Shown: positions 27,401-35,839 of the stretch, piece after piece | Position numbering within the stretch: position 1 is the first letter of the stretch | How the letters are laid out: each line of letters opens with the position of its first letter | Origin: Micromonospora coriariae | GTDB taxonomy: Bacteria > Actinomycetota > Actinomycetes > Mycobacteriales > Micromonosporaceae | Assembly: GCF_900091455.1 (NCBI RefSeq) | Contig: NZ_LT607412.1 | Coordinates: forward strand, 4,278,001 to 4,342,000 | DNA length: 64,000 nucleotides | Direction: 5' to 3' | Notes under the pieces: generated by a model | Told to the model about the DNA's origin: nothing | Seen by the model: only the letters and a program-made list of their open reading frames with translations | The model's database searches: none | Position numbers and translations under genes: made by a program

Positions 27401-27729
27401 CACCGCTGTTCGTACTCTCGCTCAAGGCCGGCGGCACCGGGCTAACCCTGACCGCCGCGAACCACGTCGTGCACGTGGACCGGTGGTGGAACCCGGCGGT
27501 GGAGGACCAGGCCACCGACCGGGCGTTCCGGATCGGGCAGCGGCGGCGGGTGCAGGTCCGCAAGTTCGTCTGCGCCGGCACTGTGGAGGAGAAGGTGGCC
27601 GCGCTGATCGCCGACAAGCGCAGCCTCGCCGAGCGGGTGGTCGGCACCGGTGAGCAGTGGATCACCGAACTGTCCACCGGGCAGCTGCGCGAGCTGTTCG
27701 CCCTGGAGGCCGGGGCGGTGGTGGAGTGA
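24448..27729 (+). CDS. SNF2-family DEAD/DEAH helicase
   Basis: A 1093-aa SWI2/SNF2-type ATPase that remodels protein-nucleic-acid contacts. The N-terminal half (1-600) is the SNF2-associated helical region of bacterial members, with a low-complexity repeat AEPGPAEPGPVE near 350. Walker A DDMGLGKT is at 647-654, Walker B DEAQ at 745-748, then TGTPVENRLADLWSI and the C-terminal RecA lobe (LLFTQYAEFGAM, DRAFRIGQRRRVQV). GTG 24448 is preceded by GAGGGGG. Its stop overlaps the start of the SWIM-protein gene (TGATG), so the two are coupled and probably work together. Confidence 0.95.
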   Translation: MLVIHGLWLPGDGSTTGLAVWAEDSAAPAAAPRRAGRPPRERPHPFAAGHAALVTALTDAAEPARPDTVLLTLPTRAGAPTDSPELIRTAVAPTARGRLTLAGWRVPALVYAPDDALALLRALDELPVVPGATLRHLAELATFAADLVARGRVLPGVSTTATPDPGVNVTDSAGTPAGASSPDAAVQVPARAIWRPLLTGTDAGWARSLALALPPAARAATVPAVTMPAAASDAIAPAAAGADSTGLTAGALVAEALDALTDAAARAALATTALARGLRPGGPAPAWLAALAGPRRDFTVDPAALATLRAELDAWQRDAAGGPVRASFRLVEPAPDEVTEPILATRPVPAGTAPSTVAAGPAEPGPAEPGPVEAGRWRLEFGLQAADEPGLHVDAGQVWRAPQTLGNLAGRTASPQETLLAELGRASRLWPDLDAALRTAAPEAMELDVEGAHRFLSEGAPVLHAAGFGVLLPSWWQRPSARLGARLRARSRTAPGTVAGADAGVGLDALVDYRWEVALGDQPLSAEELAALAELKTPLVRLRGRWVELDPGRLAAGLRLLRSAGELTVADLLRLGLADGEDTGALPVLEVTADGPLGDLLAGAVERRLTPLDPPPGFSGTLRPYQRRGLAWLAFLRSLGLGGVLADDMGLGKTVQLLALLAGDPPDAGPTLLVCPMSLVGNWQREAARFTPGLRVHVHHGAERARGAEFTAAAHGADLVLTTYSVAARDAVDLAGIDWHRVVVDEAQAIKNASTRQAEAVRALPARQRVAVTGTPVENRLADLWSIMQFANPGLLGPAATFRKRFAEPIERHGDAEAAERLRRITGPFVLRRLKTDSSIISDLPEKLEMEVLCNLTAEQAALYRVVVDDMLARIESSDGIERRGLVLATMTRLKQVCNHPAQLLRDGSPLEGRSGKLARLTEILEEVLAAGERALLFTQYAEFGAMLRGHLSARFGREVLFLHGGLGKAERDAMVQRFQSADGPPLFVLSLKAGGTGLTLTAANHVVHVDRWWNPAVEDQATDRAFRIGQRRRVQVRKFVCAGTVEEKVAALIADKRSLAERVVGTGEQWITELSTGQLRELFALEAGAVVE

Positions 27730-28652
27730 TGAGTACCGACCGGTTCGCCGACTACGGCCGACCCCGGCGCGTCGACGGCGGCCTGCGGGCGCGCAGCGCC
27801 CGGGGCGCGATCGGCCAGTCCTGGTGGTCCCGACGCTTCCTGGAGGTGCTGGAGTCGTTCGCGCTCGGCACCCGGCTGACCCGGGGGCGGTCGTACGCGC
27901 GGGCCGGTCAGGTGCTCCGGCTCGACATCGCGCCCGGGCTGGTCAGCGCCGTGGTGCAGGGCTCCCGGCCGCAGCCGTACCAGGTCTCCATCGCGTTGGC
28001 GGCGTTCCCGGCCGCGCTCTGGTCCCGCATCGAGGCGGAGCTGGCGGGGCAGGCGTTCTTCAGCGCCCGGCTGCTCGCCGGGGACCTGCCCGACGAGCTG
28101 GAGGAGCTGTTCGTCGCCGCCGGCGCACCGCTCTTCCCGACCGGCGTGCAGGAGCTGACCCAGCGGTGCAGCTGCCCCGACTTCGCGGTGCCCTGCAAGC
28201 ACCTCGCGGCCACCTTCTACCTGTTGGCCGAGGCGTTCGACGCGGACCCGTTCGAGCTGCTGCACTGGCGCGGTCGGGCTCGCGCGGAACTGCTCGAGCG
28301 GCTCCGGGCCCGACGCGCCGAGGCCACCGGTGCGGAGCTGCCCGGACCGGTAACCACCTCGCCCGCGGACGGCGAGTCCATCTCGGACGAAGTCGAGTCC
28401 GCTGTGCACGACGTCGCGACGCCGGCCGGCGCGGCGCGGGCGCTCGCCGGGATGTCGGAGACCCCGTTGGCCGAGGCGGTGGACCGGTTCTGGCTGCCAC
28501 CGGTGCCGCTGCCCGACCGCCCGCCCCGGCTGGCGACCGGGCCGGATCTGCTGTTGCGCCAGCTCGGCCCGCCGGCGCCGGCCATCGGCGGGCCGGGACT
28601 GCTCGAACGACTGCGCCGGGCGTACCGGGCGTTCGGCCCGGCCGGCCGGTGA
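27729..28652 (+). CDS. SWIM zinc-finger protein
   Basis: A 307-aa protein with one SWIM zinc finger, C147-x-C149-x6-C156-x-H158, a nucleic-acid or protein-binding module. The N-terminus is Arg-rich (RSARGAIGQSWWSRRFLEVL), and the C-terminal third is Pro/Leu-rich. The ATG at 27729 shares its A with the TGA of the SNF2 helicase. The SNF2/SWIM pair is a recurrent actinobacterial arrangement. The finger may target the helicase to DNA; this is inference. Confidence 0.9.
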   Translation: MSTDRFADYGRPRRVDGGLRARSARGAIGQSWWSRRFLEVLESFALGTRLTRGRSYARAGQVLRLDIAPGLVSAVVQGSRPQPYQVSIALAAFPAALWSRIEAELAGQAFFSARLLAGDLPDELEELFVAAGAPLFPTGVQELTQRCSCPDFAVPCKHLAATFYLLAEAFDADPFELLHWRGRARAELLERLRARRAEATGAELPGPVTTSPADGESISDEVESAVHDVATPAGAARALAGMSETPLAEAVDRFWLPPVPLPDRPPRLATGPDLLLRQLGPPAPAIGGPGLLERLRRAYRAFGPAGR

Positions 28653-28656
28653 GCGG

Positions 28657-28914
28657 TTACGTCCAGCGGCGGCGGAACCGCCACATGATCGCGGCGTTCG
28701 CCACCAGCACCACCGCGCAGATCGCACCGGCCAGCCGGCCGGCGAACACGGTCATCGCCGGCAGCGACGCCCACAGCACGATGGTCAACAACATCAGGTA
28801 GCGGCCTCGGCGGGCCCGGACACGGTGATCCAGTCGGTTGAAGAACGCCGGGTCACTCTCCCGGAGCTGACGGGTGATCTGGTCGAACCTGCGCTGATCC
28901 TCTTTGCTGAGCAT
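28657..28914 (-). CDS. DUF3040 domain-containing membrane protein
   Basis: An 85-aa protein typical of the DUF3040 family. A basic cytoplasmic N-terminal helix (MLSKEDQRRFDQITRQLRES) is followed by two membrane helices (about 40-58 and 62-79) and a basic tail. The family is actinobacterial with unknown function. It ends four bases from the convergent SWIM gene. Confidence 0.85.
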   Translation of the reverse strand: MLSKEDQRRFDQITRQLRESDPAFFNRLDHRVRARRGRYLMLLTIVLWASLPAMTVFAGRLAGAICAVVLVANAAIMWRFRRRWT

Positions 28915-29345
28915 GGCGCTGCCTTCCCCTCACGCGTTCAGCGGTTCGGCGGCATACCCGCTGTGGCGGCGGCTCACGCTCACCCGTTGCTGCTACTTTT
29001 CCTCCGCGCGAGGGCGCCTCACGTCCGGCTTATCCGAGCCTTAAGTTTGCCTGTGGTGGTGAACGGCGCTGAATGTGCCGCGTACGGCGGCGGGGCCCGA
29101 TCCGTACCCGGCTGGCGTGCGTCCGCCCTGCTGGGAAGGTACGGCCCCGGCCCCGGTACGCGGCCCGCCGCCAACGCCGCGCTGAGCGGTGTCTTAAGTG
29201 CCCTCACGGGGGCCTTCCGCCCACCTTGAAGGCACCTGGGGCCTTGGTTACTTTGCCGTAGCAACCCCCTCAGGCAACAGTCGCCGCACCTGCCGCACCT
29301 GCCCGGTCGCAGCTTCCGGCGCTCTTCAGAAATCGGGATTGGTAC
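28915..29345. other. Upstream region of the Tat/flavin operon
   Basis: 431 bases without a supported gene. It separates the divergent DUF3040 gene from the DUF1800 operon and must hold the operon promoter. Two CTTAAG sites (29040 and 29192) and several short G/C inverted repeats are visible, but I could not assign a -35/-10 pair with confidence. Confidence 0.45.
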
Positions 29346-31406
29346 ATGGCCGACCAGAATGTGCCACCACGTCGACCGCGGGACGACCGCGGCTGGGACG
29401 GACGCCAGCACCACACCTCGGACGGGTACGACTCGCTCCACCCGCACCAGGGTGGCTACCCGGCCCAGGCCGACCCGCGTGAGCAGTACGCCGACGGGTA
29501 CGTACACGCCGGACAGCCCGCCCCCGCCCCGCGCGGACCGCAGTGGGTCGGCCCGGAGGGCCTCGGTCGCCCGGCCCTGGCCCGGCCGGCCGGCACCGGA
29601 CTGCCCACCCTGGACGATGACGACGAGCCCGGCCGCAAGGTCGGTCGCCGCAAGGCCATGGTGGCGCTCGGCGGCACCGCCGCGGTCGTCGCCGGTGGCG
29701 CGGCGCTCGCCATGACCCCGCAGTTCCGCGGCCTCTTCGGTGACGACGCGGTGGCCGACGCGACCGGCAGCACAGTCACCGACGGCACCGCGGCCCGGCC
29801 CAGCGGCCAGCAGCCCAGCACGGTGCGCACCTACACCGAGCAGAACGAGAGCTACATGGGCTCGCGCGCCGGTGAGGCGCTGAAGAAGAACGCGCCCTCC
29901 GGTGGCCGGACGTTCTCCGGCCCGGCCGCCGCCGCGGCGGCGACCAAGGTGACCGTCAAGACAGTGCTGGCCAAGGATCCGATCCTGCACCTGGCCCGGC
30001 GGACCACCTTCGGGGCGACGCCCGCGGTGGTCGCCGACATCAAGAAGCTGGGCATCGACGGCTGGATCCGCGCCCAGCTCGAGCCGGACAAGATCGAGCC
30101 GAGCAAGGCCGAGCTGAAGCTCGCCGAGCTGCCCACGCAGAAGCTCTCGGTGCAGCAGCTGCGCGACCAGCGGGACAAGCTCAACGAGCAGGGCGCCCAG
30201 CCCGAGCTCGAGATGATCGACGCCACCCTCGCCCGGCAGATCTGGTCGAAGCGCCAGCTGTTCGAGGTGATGGTCGACTTCTGGAACGACTTCCTGCACG
30301 TCGCCGCGGAATTCGACGGCGGCGAGGTGTACCGCAACTCGTTCGACAAGGACGTGGTGCGGGCGCACGCGCTGGGCAGCTACCCGGAGATGCTGATCGC
30401 CGCGAACAAGCACCCCGCGCTGCTGATCTACCTGAACCAGAAGGACTCCCGCAAGGACGCGATCAACGAGAACCTCGCCCGGGAGAACCTGGAGCTCTAC
30501 TCGGTCGGCGTGGATGGCGGCTACAAGGAGCCCGACGTGCGCCAGGCGGCCATGCTCCAGACCGGCCGCGGCGTCGAGGACGGCAAGTACGTCTTCAAGC
30601 CCGAGCAGCACTACGTCGGCAAGGTGAAGATCCTCGGCTTCACGCACGCCAACAACTCCGCGGACCCGAAGAAGGCCGAAGCGGCGATCGACAGGTACAT
30701 CACCTACATCGCGTTGCACCCGTCGACCGCGAAGTACGTGGCGCAGAGCCTGGCGACCCGGTTCGTCTCGGACACCCCGCCGAAGTCCCTCGTGGACCGG
30801 CTGGCCAAGACGTACACCACCAACAACGGCCTGATCAAGCCGGTGTTGATGGCCCTGTTCAGCTCCTCGGAGTTCTGGGCAGCGGTCGGCCAGAAGGTAC
30901 GCCGGCCGATGGAGTACCTGGTCTCCACGTACCGCGTCCTGGGCGTCTCGCCGGACCCGTCGCCGAAGCACGACAACGGCGACGGCAAGCGCACCCCGTT
31001 CGCCCGCGGCCTGCGGCAGATCCACGACAAGCTGCGCGAGCTGGGCCAGTACCCGATGGGCCAGCCCACCCCGGACGGCTACCCGGACGTCTACGTCGCG
31101 TGGACCTCGGCCGGCGCCATGGTCAACGGCTGGAACGAGGCCGGCGAGATCCTGGCCGGCTACCGCACCACCTTCACGTACCGGGCGCCGGAGAAGCTGG
31201 TCGCCAAGCCGCCGGCGACCGCCGGGGCGTACGTGGACGCGCTGGCCCAGCGGCTGGTGAACCAGAAGCTGAGCGCCCGGGAGAGGAACCTGATCCTCGG
31301 CGTGGCCGGCGTGCCGGCGAGCGCCAAGGTCGATGCCACGTTCAACGGGGCCATCACCGCCGTCGCGCGGGCGATCCTCGCGTCCCCCCAGCACCACCTC
31401 CGGTGA
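29346..31406 (+). CDS. DUF1800 domain-containing protein, exported
   Basis: A 686-aa protein of the DUF1800 family, large exported proteins whose function is poorly known and which occur beside DUF1501 proteins. Residues 1-95 are a hydrophilic Pro/Asp-rich leader, then GRRKAMVALGG with twin Arg at 101-102 and a hydrophobic stretch to about 123, resembling a late Tat-type signal or anchor. The DUF1800 core begins near 210 (HLARRTTFGATPAVVADIKK), with FWNDFLHVAA and NENLARENLELYSVG in the centre, a family hallmark. ATG 29346 heads a five-gene unit; the DUF1501 gene follows eight bases later. Confidence 0.92.
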   Translation: MADQNVPPRRPRDDRGWDGRQHHTSDGYDSLHPHQGGYPAQADPREQYADGYVHAGQPAPAPRGPQWVGPEGLGRPALARPAGTGLPTLDDDDEPGRKVGRRKAMVALGGTAAVVAGGAALAMTPQFRGLFGDDAVADATGSTVTDGTAARPSGQQPSTVRTYTEQNESYMGSRAGEALKKNAPSGGRTFSGPAAAAAATKVTVKTVLAKDPILHLARRTTFGATPAVVADIKKLGIDGWIRAQLEPDKIEPSKAELKLAELPTQKLSVQQLRDQRDKLNEQGAQPELEMIDATLARQIWSKRQLFEVMVDFWNDFLHVAAEFDGGEVYRNSFDKDVVRAHALGSYPEMLIAANKHPALLIYLNQKDSRKDAINENLARENLELYSVGVDGGYKEPDVRQAAMLQTGRGVEDGKYVFKPEQHYVGKVKILGFTHANNSADPKKAEAAIDRYITYIALHPSTAKYVAQSLATRFVSDTPPKSLVDRLAKTYTTNNGLIKPVLMALFSSSEFWAAVGQKVRRPMEYLVSTYRVLGVSPDPSPKHDNGDGKRTPFARGLRQIHDKLRELGQYPMGQPTPDGYPDVYVAWTSAGAMVNGWNEAGEILAGYRTTFTYRAPEKLVAKPPATAGAYVDALAQRLVNQKLSARERNLILGVAGVPASAKVDATFNGAITAVARAILASPQHHLR

Positions 31407-31414
31407 GGCACCCG

Positions 31415-32797
31415 ATGGAGAAGACTGTGTACAACTCTTTCCCCCTGCACCCCGAATGCCCCGACCTGCGGCGGCTGGCCGACAACCCGGCCGAGGCGCT
31501 GCTGCGGGCGGAGGCCGACCTCGTCGCCGCGGAGAACGCCGCCGAGGCCGACCGCTACCGCACCCTGGAGGACCTGGAGGAGGCCCAGCAGGACGGTCGC
31601 GGCGTGACCCGACGGACCTTCGTCGCCGGTGCCGCGGCCACCGCCACCGCGCTGGCCACCGCCCAGTTCGTCACCACCTCGGCGTCGTTCGCGGCGACCA
31701 AGACCGGCACCCTGATCCACGTCTTCCTCTACGGCGGGCTGGACGGGCTGAGCCTGATCGCGCCGGACAACGATCCGGTGCTCGCCAAGGCCCGCCCCGA
31801 CCTGCTGCTCGGCAACGACTCGCTGGCCCTGGGCCGCGGCTTCAAGCTGACCAGCGCGTTCAAGCCGCTGGAGCAGTGGCTCAAGGCCGGCCAGCTGGGC
31901 TTCATCCCGGCGGTCTCCGACGAGCGGCTGTCCCGCAGCCACTTCCAGGCCGCGGACGCCTGCAACCTCGGCGGGCTGCCCAACGAGACCGGTGGCCGGG
32001 GCTGGCTGGACGGCCTGGTCGACAACCTCGGCAAAGGCACCGCGTTCCGCAGCGTCGGCGTCGGCAGCATGCTGCCCCGCTCGCTGGTCGGCAACAACGG
32101 CGCGCTCTCGCTGAACAACGTCGGCTCGCTGCGACTCAACGGCGACGACCGGTTCCGGGCCGCCACCGAGAAGGCCATCAAGGGGCTCTTCACCGGGATC
32201 AACCACCCGGTCGAGGAAGCCGTGCAGGACGGCATGGGCGCGCTGGCCACCGCGCAGAAGCTCGCCGCCAAGCCGTACCAGCCCGCCGCGGGCGTCGAGT
32301 ACCAGGGCGTCGGCAACGCGTTCAAGCAGCTCGCTCAGCTGATCAAGGGCGGGGCGAACGTCCGGGTCGCCACGGTGGGGATGGGTGGCTACGACACGCA
32401 CGAGAACCAGGGCACCCGCGAGGGGGGTCAACTGCACCGCCGGCTGAACGAGCTGGCCAGCGCGATGGCGGCGTTCTTCACCGACCTCGGACCGAAGGCC
32501 GCCGACGTGACGATCATGGTGTCCAGCGAGTTCGGCCGGCGGGTCGGCTCCAACAGCGGCGGCACCGACCACGGGCACGGCGGGGTCATCACCCTGCTCT
32601 CGGGCAAGAAGCTGGCCGGCTCGCTGCTCGGCACCTGGAACGGCCTCGACAAGCTCGACTCCGGTGACGTGCCGGAGTACAACAACATGTTCAACGTGTA
32701 CGGCGCGGTGGCGCAGGGCCGGTTCGGGCTCACCAACGCGGAGGTGGACAAGGTCTTCCCCCGCCAGAAGTACGCCCCGATGAAGCTGTACGCGTGA
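31415..32797 (+). CDS. DUF1501 domain-containing protein, Tat-exported
   Basis: A 460-aa protein of the DUF1501 family, related in fold to sulfatase/alkaline-phosphatase-like enzymes. Its Tat signal is internal rather than at the very start: VTRRTFVAGAAATATALA at 64-81, cleaved probably after SFA near 93. Domain signatures are IHVFLYGGLDGLSLIAP after the signal, SRSHFQAADACN, and the C-terminal SSEFGRRVGSN followed by DHGHGG, likely metal ligands. ATG 31415 has GAGG seven bases upstream. Its stop overlaps the GTG of the next gene. Substrate unknown. Confidence 0.92.
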   Translation: MEKTVYNSFPLHPECPDLRRLADNPAEALLRAEADLVAAENAAEADRYRTLEDLEEAQQDGRGVTRRTFVAGAAATATALATAQFVTTSASFAATKTGTLIHVFLYGGLDGLSLIAPDNDPVLAKARPDLLLGNDSLALGRGFKLTSAFKPLEQWLKAGQLGFIPAVSDERLSRSHFQAADACNLGGLPNETGGRGWLDGLVDNLGKGTAFRSVGVGSMLPRSLVGNNGALSLNNVGSLRLNGDDRFRAATEKAIKGLFTGINHPVEEAVQDGMGALATAQKLAAKPYQPAAGVEYQGVGNAFKQLAQLIKGGANVRVATVGMGGYDTHENQGTREGGQLHRRLNELASAMAAFFTDLGPKAADVTIMVSSEFGRRVGSNSGGTDHGHGGVITLLSGKKLAGSLLGTWNGLDKLDSGDVPEYNNMFNVYGAVAQGRFGLTNAEVDKVFPRQKYAPMKLYA

Positions 32798-34212
32798 CGC
32801 GTTCGCACACCCACGCCGCCGGCCGCCGCACCGGGACCACGTCCTGGCACGGCGGCCGGTCGGCTGCGCCGGTACCCCCGCAGACCCCGGCCCGGCGCGG
32901 CCCCGGCGGCCGGCGGTTGCTGGCCGCGCTGCTCCTGGTCGGCCTGCTCGCCAGCGTGCTGCCGTGGTGGCTGGGGACCCCCGCCGGCTCGCTGCGGACC
33001 ACAGCGGCGACCCTGACGGCCGCCGGCCGGATCACCGGCCTGGTCGCCGGCTACCTGCTGCTGGTGCAGGTGCTGATGATGAGCCGGCTGCCGGTGCTGG
33101 AGCGGTGGATCGGCGGCGAGCAGTTGGCCCGCTGGCACCGCGACATCGGCGCCACCCTGCTGGTGGCCGTGCTGGCGCACCTGTCGCTGATCCTGGTCGG
33201 CTACGCGGACCTGCGTAACCAGTCGATCGTCGCCGAGGTCGGCACGCTGCTCGGTGACTACGAGGACATGGTCTCCGCGTTCGTCGCCGCCGGCATCATG
33301 GTGCTCGTCGGGTTCAGCAGCATGCGGGCGATCCGGCGGGCACTGCCCTACGAGCTGTGGCACCTGCTGCACCTGTCCAGCTATCTGGTGCTGCTGCTCG
33401 GCTACGCACACCAGTTCACCCACGGCGCGCAGCTCTACAAGCCCGGGCCGGTACGCACCGGCTGGATCGGGCTCTACCTGCTGGTGGTCGCCGCCCTGCT
33501 GTGGGGCCGGGTGATCACGCCGCTGGCGTTCAACCTGCGGTACCGGCTGCGGGTCGCCGACGTGGTCGCGGAGAGCCCCGACACGATCTCCATCTACCTC
33601 ACAGGTGAGCGGCTGGACCGGCTGGCGATGCTCGGCGGGCAGTACTTCCGCTGGCGCTTCCTCACCCGGGGCTGCTGGTGGCAGTCGCACCCGTTCTCCG
33701 TCTCCGCCGCGGCCAACGGGCGCTGGCTGCGGCTCACCGTCAAGGTGGTCGGCGCGCACACGGCCGACCTGCGCGACCTGGACCCGGGCACCCGGGTCTG
33801 GGCGGAGGGCCCGTCGGGCACCTTCACCGCCGCGCACCGGGTCCGCGACCGGGCACTGCTGATCGCCGGCGGCAGCGGCATCACGCCGATCCGGGCCATG
33901 CTGGAGGAGTTGCCGCCGGGCGCGGCGCTGATCTACCGGGCCCGTACCCCGGCCGACGTGCTCCTGAGCCGGGAGCTGGACTGGCTGGCCCAGGCCCGGG
34001 GGACCTCGATCTGGTACGTCATCGGCTCCCGCGACGACCCCGGCCCCCGCGAGCTGATGAGCCCGGACGGGCTGCGCCAACTGGTGCCCGACGTGGCCCG
34101 GCGCGACGTGTACCTGTGCGGGCCGCCCGGGCTCGTCGAACAGTCGGTGCGCGCGCTGCGCCGGGCCGGCGTGCCCCGCCGCCAGATCCACCTGGCCACC
34201 TTCGAGTTGTAG
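32794..34212 (+). CDS. Ferric-reductase-like transmembrane flavocytochrome
   Basis: A 472-aa membrane oxidoreductase of the FRD/NOX type that moves electrons from NAD(P)H through FAD and haem across the membrane. About six helices lie between 40 and 235. Haem-ligand histidines are in ARWHRDIGATLLVAVLAHLS and ELWHLLHLSSYLVLLLGYAH. The FAD site includes QSHPFSVSAA, and the NAD(P)H site includes LLIAGGSGITPIRAML and the C-terminal YLCGPPGLVE. It starts with GTG in a GTGA overlap with the DUF1501 stop. It is the natural electron source for the flavinylated protein encoded next. Confidence 0.92.
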   Translation: MTRSHTHAAGRRTGTTSWHGGRSAAPVPPQTPARRGPGGRRLLAALLLVGLLASVLPWWLGTPAGSLRTTAATLTAAGRITGLVAGYLLLVQVLMMSRLPVLERWIGGEQLARWHRDIGATLLVAVLAHLSLILVGYADLRNQSIVAEVGTLLGDYEDMVSAFVAAGIMVLVGFSSMRAIRRALPYELWHLLHLSSYLVLLLGYAHQFTHGAQLYKPGPVRTGWIGLYLLVVAALLWGRVITPLAFNLRYRLRVADVVAESPDTISIYLTGERLDRLAMLGGQYFRWRFLTRGCWWQSHPFSVSAAANGRWLRLTVKVVGAHTADLRDLDPGTRVWAEGPSGTFTAAHRVRDRALLIAGGSGITPIRAMLEELPPGAALIYRARTPADVLLSRELDWLAQARGTSIWYVIGSRDDPGPRELMSPDGLRQLVPDVARRDVYLCGPPGLVEQSVRALRRAGVPRRQIHLATFEL

Positions 34213-34223
34213 GAAGGCATCGC

Positions 34224-34805
34224 ATGCGTCGCGCGTTCCTCGCGATCACCGGTCTGGCCGCCAGCACCACCGCGCTGGTGGTTCTCAAGGGCTCGCCGGG
34301 CACCACCCCGGTCGCCCAGGACCTGCCGGCCGCCCAGCCGGTCAACCCCACCCCGCAGGGCGTCGACCCGAGCGCCGCTCCGGCTGGCGCCGCCCCGAAG
34401 CCGTCGGTGACCGCCGACGCCCCCACGTCGCCCAAGCCGAGCAGGAGTACCGCCCGCCCGTCGAGCACCCGCACCACCGCGAAGGCCCCCTCCGCACAGC
34501 GGACCACCAAGGCGCCGCAGCCGAGCACCCGCCGGGTCACCGGGCCGGGCGTGGACAACGAGTACGGGTACGTGCAGGTGCAGATCGTGATCTCCGGCAA
34601 CCGGATCGTCGAGGCCATCTCGCTGTCCCTGCCCAGCGGGGGAGAGTCCGACATCCACAGCGGCGATGTCCGGGACAGGTACAACGGCACAGGCGGCGAG
34701 GTGGTGCGGAAGCAGAGCGCCAACCTCGACACCGTCTCCGGCGCCACCGAGACCAGCAACTCCTACAAGCAGTCGCTGCGGGGCGCGATCGAGCAGGCGT
34801 TCTGA
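34224..34805 (+). CDS. FMN-binding domain protein, substrate of ApbE
   Basis: A 193-aa secreted or anchored electron carrier. A signal/anchor helix (AFLAITGLAASTTALVVL, 4-21) is followed by a Pro/Thr/Ala-rich linker (about 25-105) and an FMN-binding domain (110-193). The motif DTVSGAT at 169-175 is the known ApbE flavinylation site, with Thr175 as the residue that receives FMN. ATG 34224 is preceded by AGGAAGG. The gene for the flavin transferase ApbE follows immediately, and the upstream flavocytochrome is the likely electron donor. Confidence 0.93.
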   Translation: MRRAFLAITGLAASTTALVVLKGSPGTTPVAQDLPAAQPVNPTPQGVDPSAAPAGAAPKPSVTADAPTSPKPSRSTARPSSTRTTAKAPSAQRTTKAPQPSTRRVTGPGVDNEYGYVQVQIVISGNRIVEAISLSLPSGGESDIHSGDVRDRYNGTGGEVVRKQSANLDTVSGATETSNSYKQSLRGAIEQAF

Positions 34806-34806
34806 C

Positions 34807-35577
34807 GTGCCGGCGGCGATGACCCGACCCGGGCTGTGCCGGGTCGAGCAGATCATGGGTACGGCGATCACCCTGGACCTCGCCGACGACCTGCCGCCGG
34901 CGACGCTGCACGAGCTGGCCGATCAGGTCTTCACCTGGATGCGCGAGGTGGACGCCCGGTTCAGCACGTACCGGGCGGACAGCGAGGTGAGCAGCTTCGA
35001 CCGGGGCGAGGTGCTGCTCTCCGAGGCGTCGGAGGACCTGCGGTTCGTGCTGGAGGCCTGCGCCGACCTGTGGGGCGCCACCGACGGGTTCTTCGACGCG
35101 TACGCCACCGGCGGGCTCGACCCGTCGGGGTTCGTCAAGGGCTGGGCGGCGCAGGTCGCCTCGGACCGGCTGCTCGCGGCCGGCGCGGCGAACCACTGCG
35201 TGAACGCCGGCGGGGACGTGCGGGTGCGCGGCTGCTCCCCGTCGGGGGAGCCGTGGCGGATCGGCATCCGGCACCCGTGGGACGCGATGGCGACCTGCCT
35301 GGTGCTCACCGGGACCGACCTGGCCGTGGCCACCTCCGGTGTCTACGAGCGCGGCCGGCACGTGCTGGACCCACGCCGGGGCGCCCCGGCCGGTGGGCTG
35401 CGTTCGGTCACTGTGGTCGGCACCGACCTCGGGGTGGCCGACGCGTACGCCACCGCGGCCCTGGCCATGGGGGTCGCCGGCATCGGCTGGCTGGACCGGC
35501 TCGCCGACCACACCCACGCCGTCATCACCGACGACGCGTACCAGTTCCACTCCGCCAACCTGCCCCTGACGGACTAG
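34807..35577 (+). CDS. apbE: FAD:protein FMN transferase
   Basis: A 256-aa enzyme that moves FMN from FAD onto a Thr or Ser in exported electron carriers. Visible family features are EQIMGTAITLDL at the N-terminus, DARFSTYRADSEVSSFDRGE, NAGGDVRVRG, WRIGIRHPWD and the magnesium/substrate region VATSGVYERGRHVLDPRRG. No signal peptide is seen, so modification may occur in the cytoplasm before export or the protein may differ from the classical lipoprotein form. GTG 34807 is one base after the previous stop; ATG 34819 is an alternative. Its substrate is very probably the preceding gene product. Confidence 0.93.
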   Translation: MPAAMTRPGLCRVEQIMGTAITLDLADDLPPATLHELADQVFTWMREVDARFSTYRADSEVSSFDRGEVLLSEASEDLRFVLEACADLWGATDGFFDAYATGGLDPSGFVKGWAAQVASDRLLAAGAANHCVNAGGDVRVRGCSPSGEPWRIGIRHPWDAMATCLVLTGTDLAVATSGVYERGRHVLDPRRGAPAGGLRSVTVVGTDLGVADAYATAALAMGVAGIGWLDRLADHTHAVITDDAYQFHSANLPLTD

Positions 35578-35839
35578 CGGAGCGGACGGTGGGTGCCGGC
35601 GGGGCGGGAGCCGGTGGGGCGGGGTCGACCGGGGCGGGAGCCGGACGGGCGGGTGCCGGCCCAGCGGTGCCGCCGGTGGCTGCGACGGGGCGGTTCGGTG
35701 CCGCCGGGATGAGATGCTCTGTCGTCCGTGGACATCATTCCCCCGCTCGTGGCGCGCGTTCGCGCCGTCCTCCTGTCAACGAGGACGGGCACCCCGGCGA
35801 CGCTGTCGACGACCGGATCGATCGGCTGCCGGGGCGGGT

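Noticed and set aside
29019..31397. Open frame of 792 codons on the minus strand
   Set aside because: Shadow of the DUF1800 gene.
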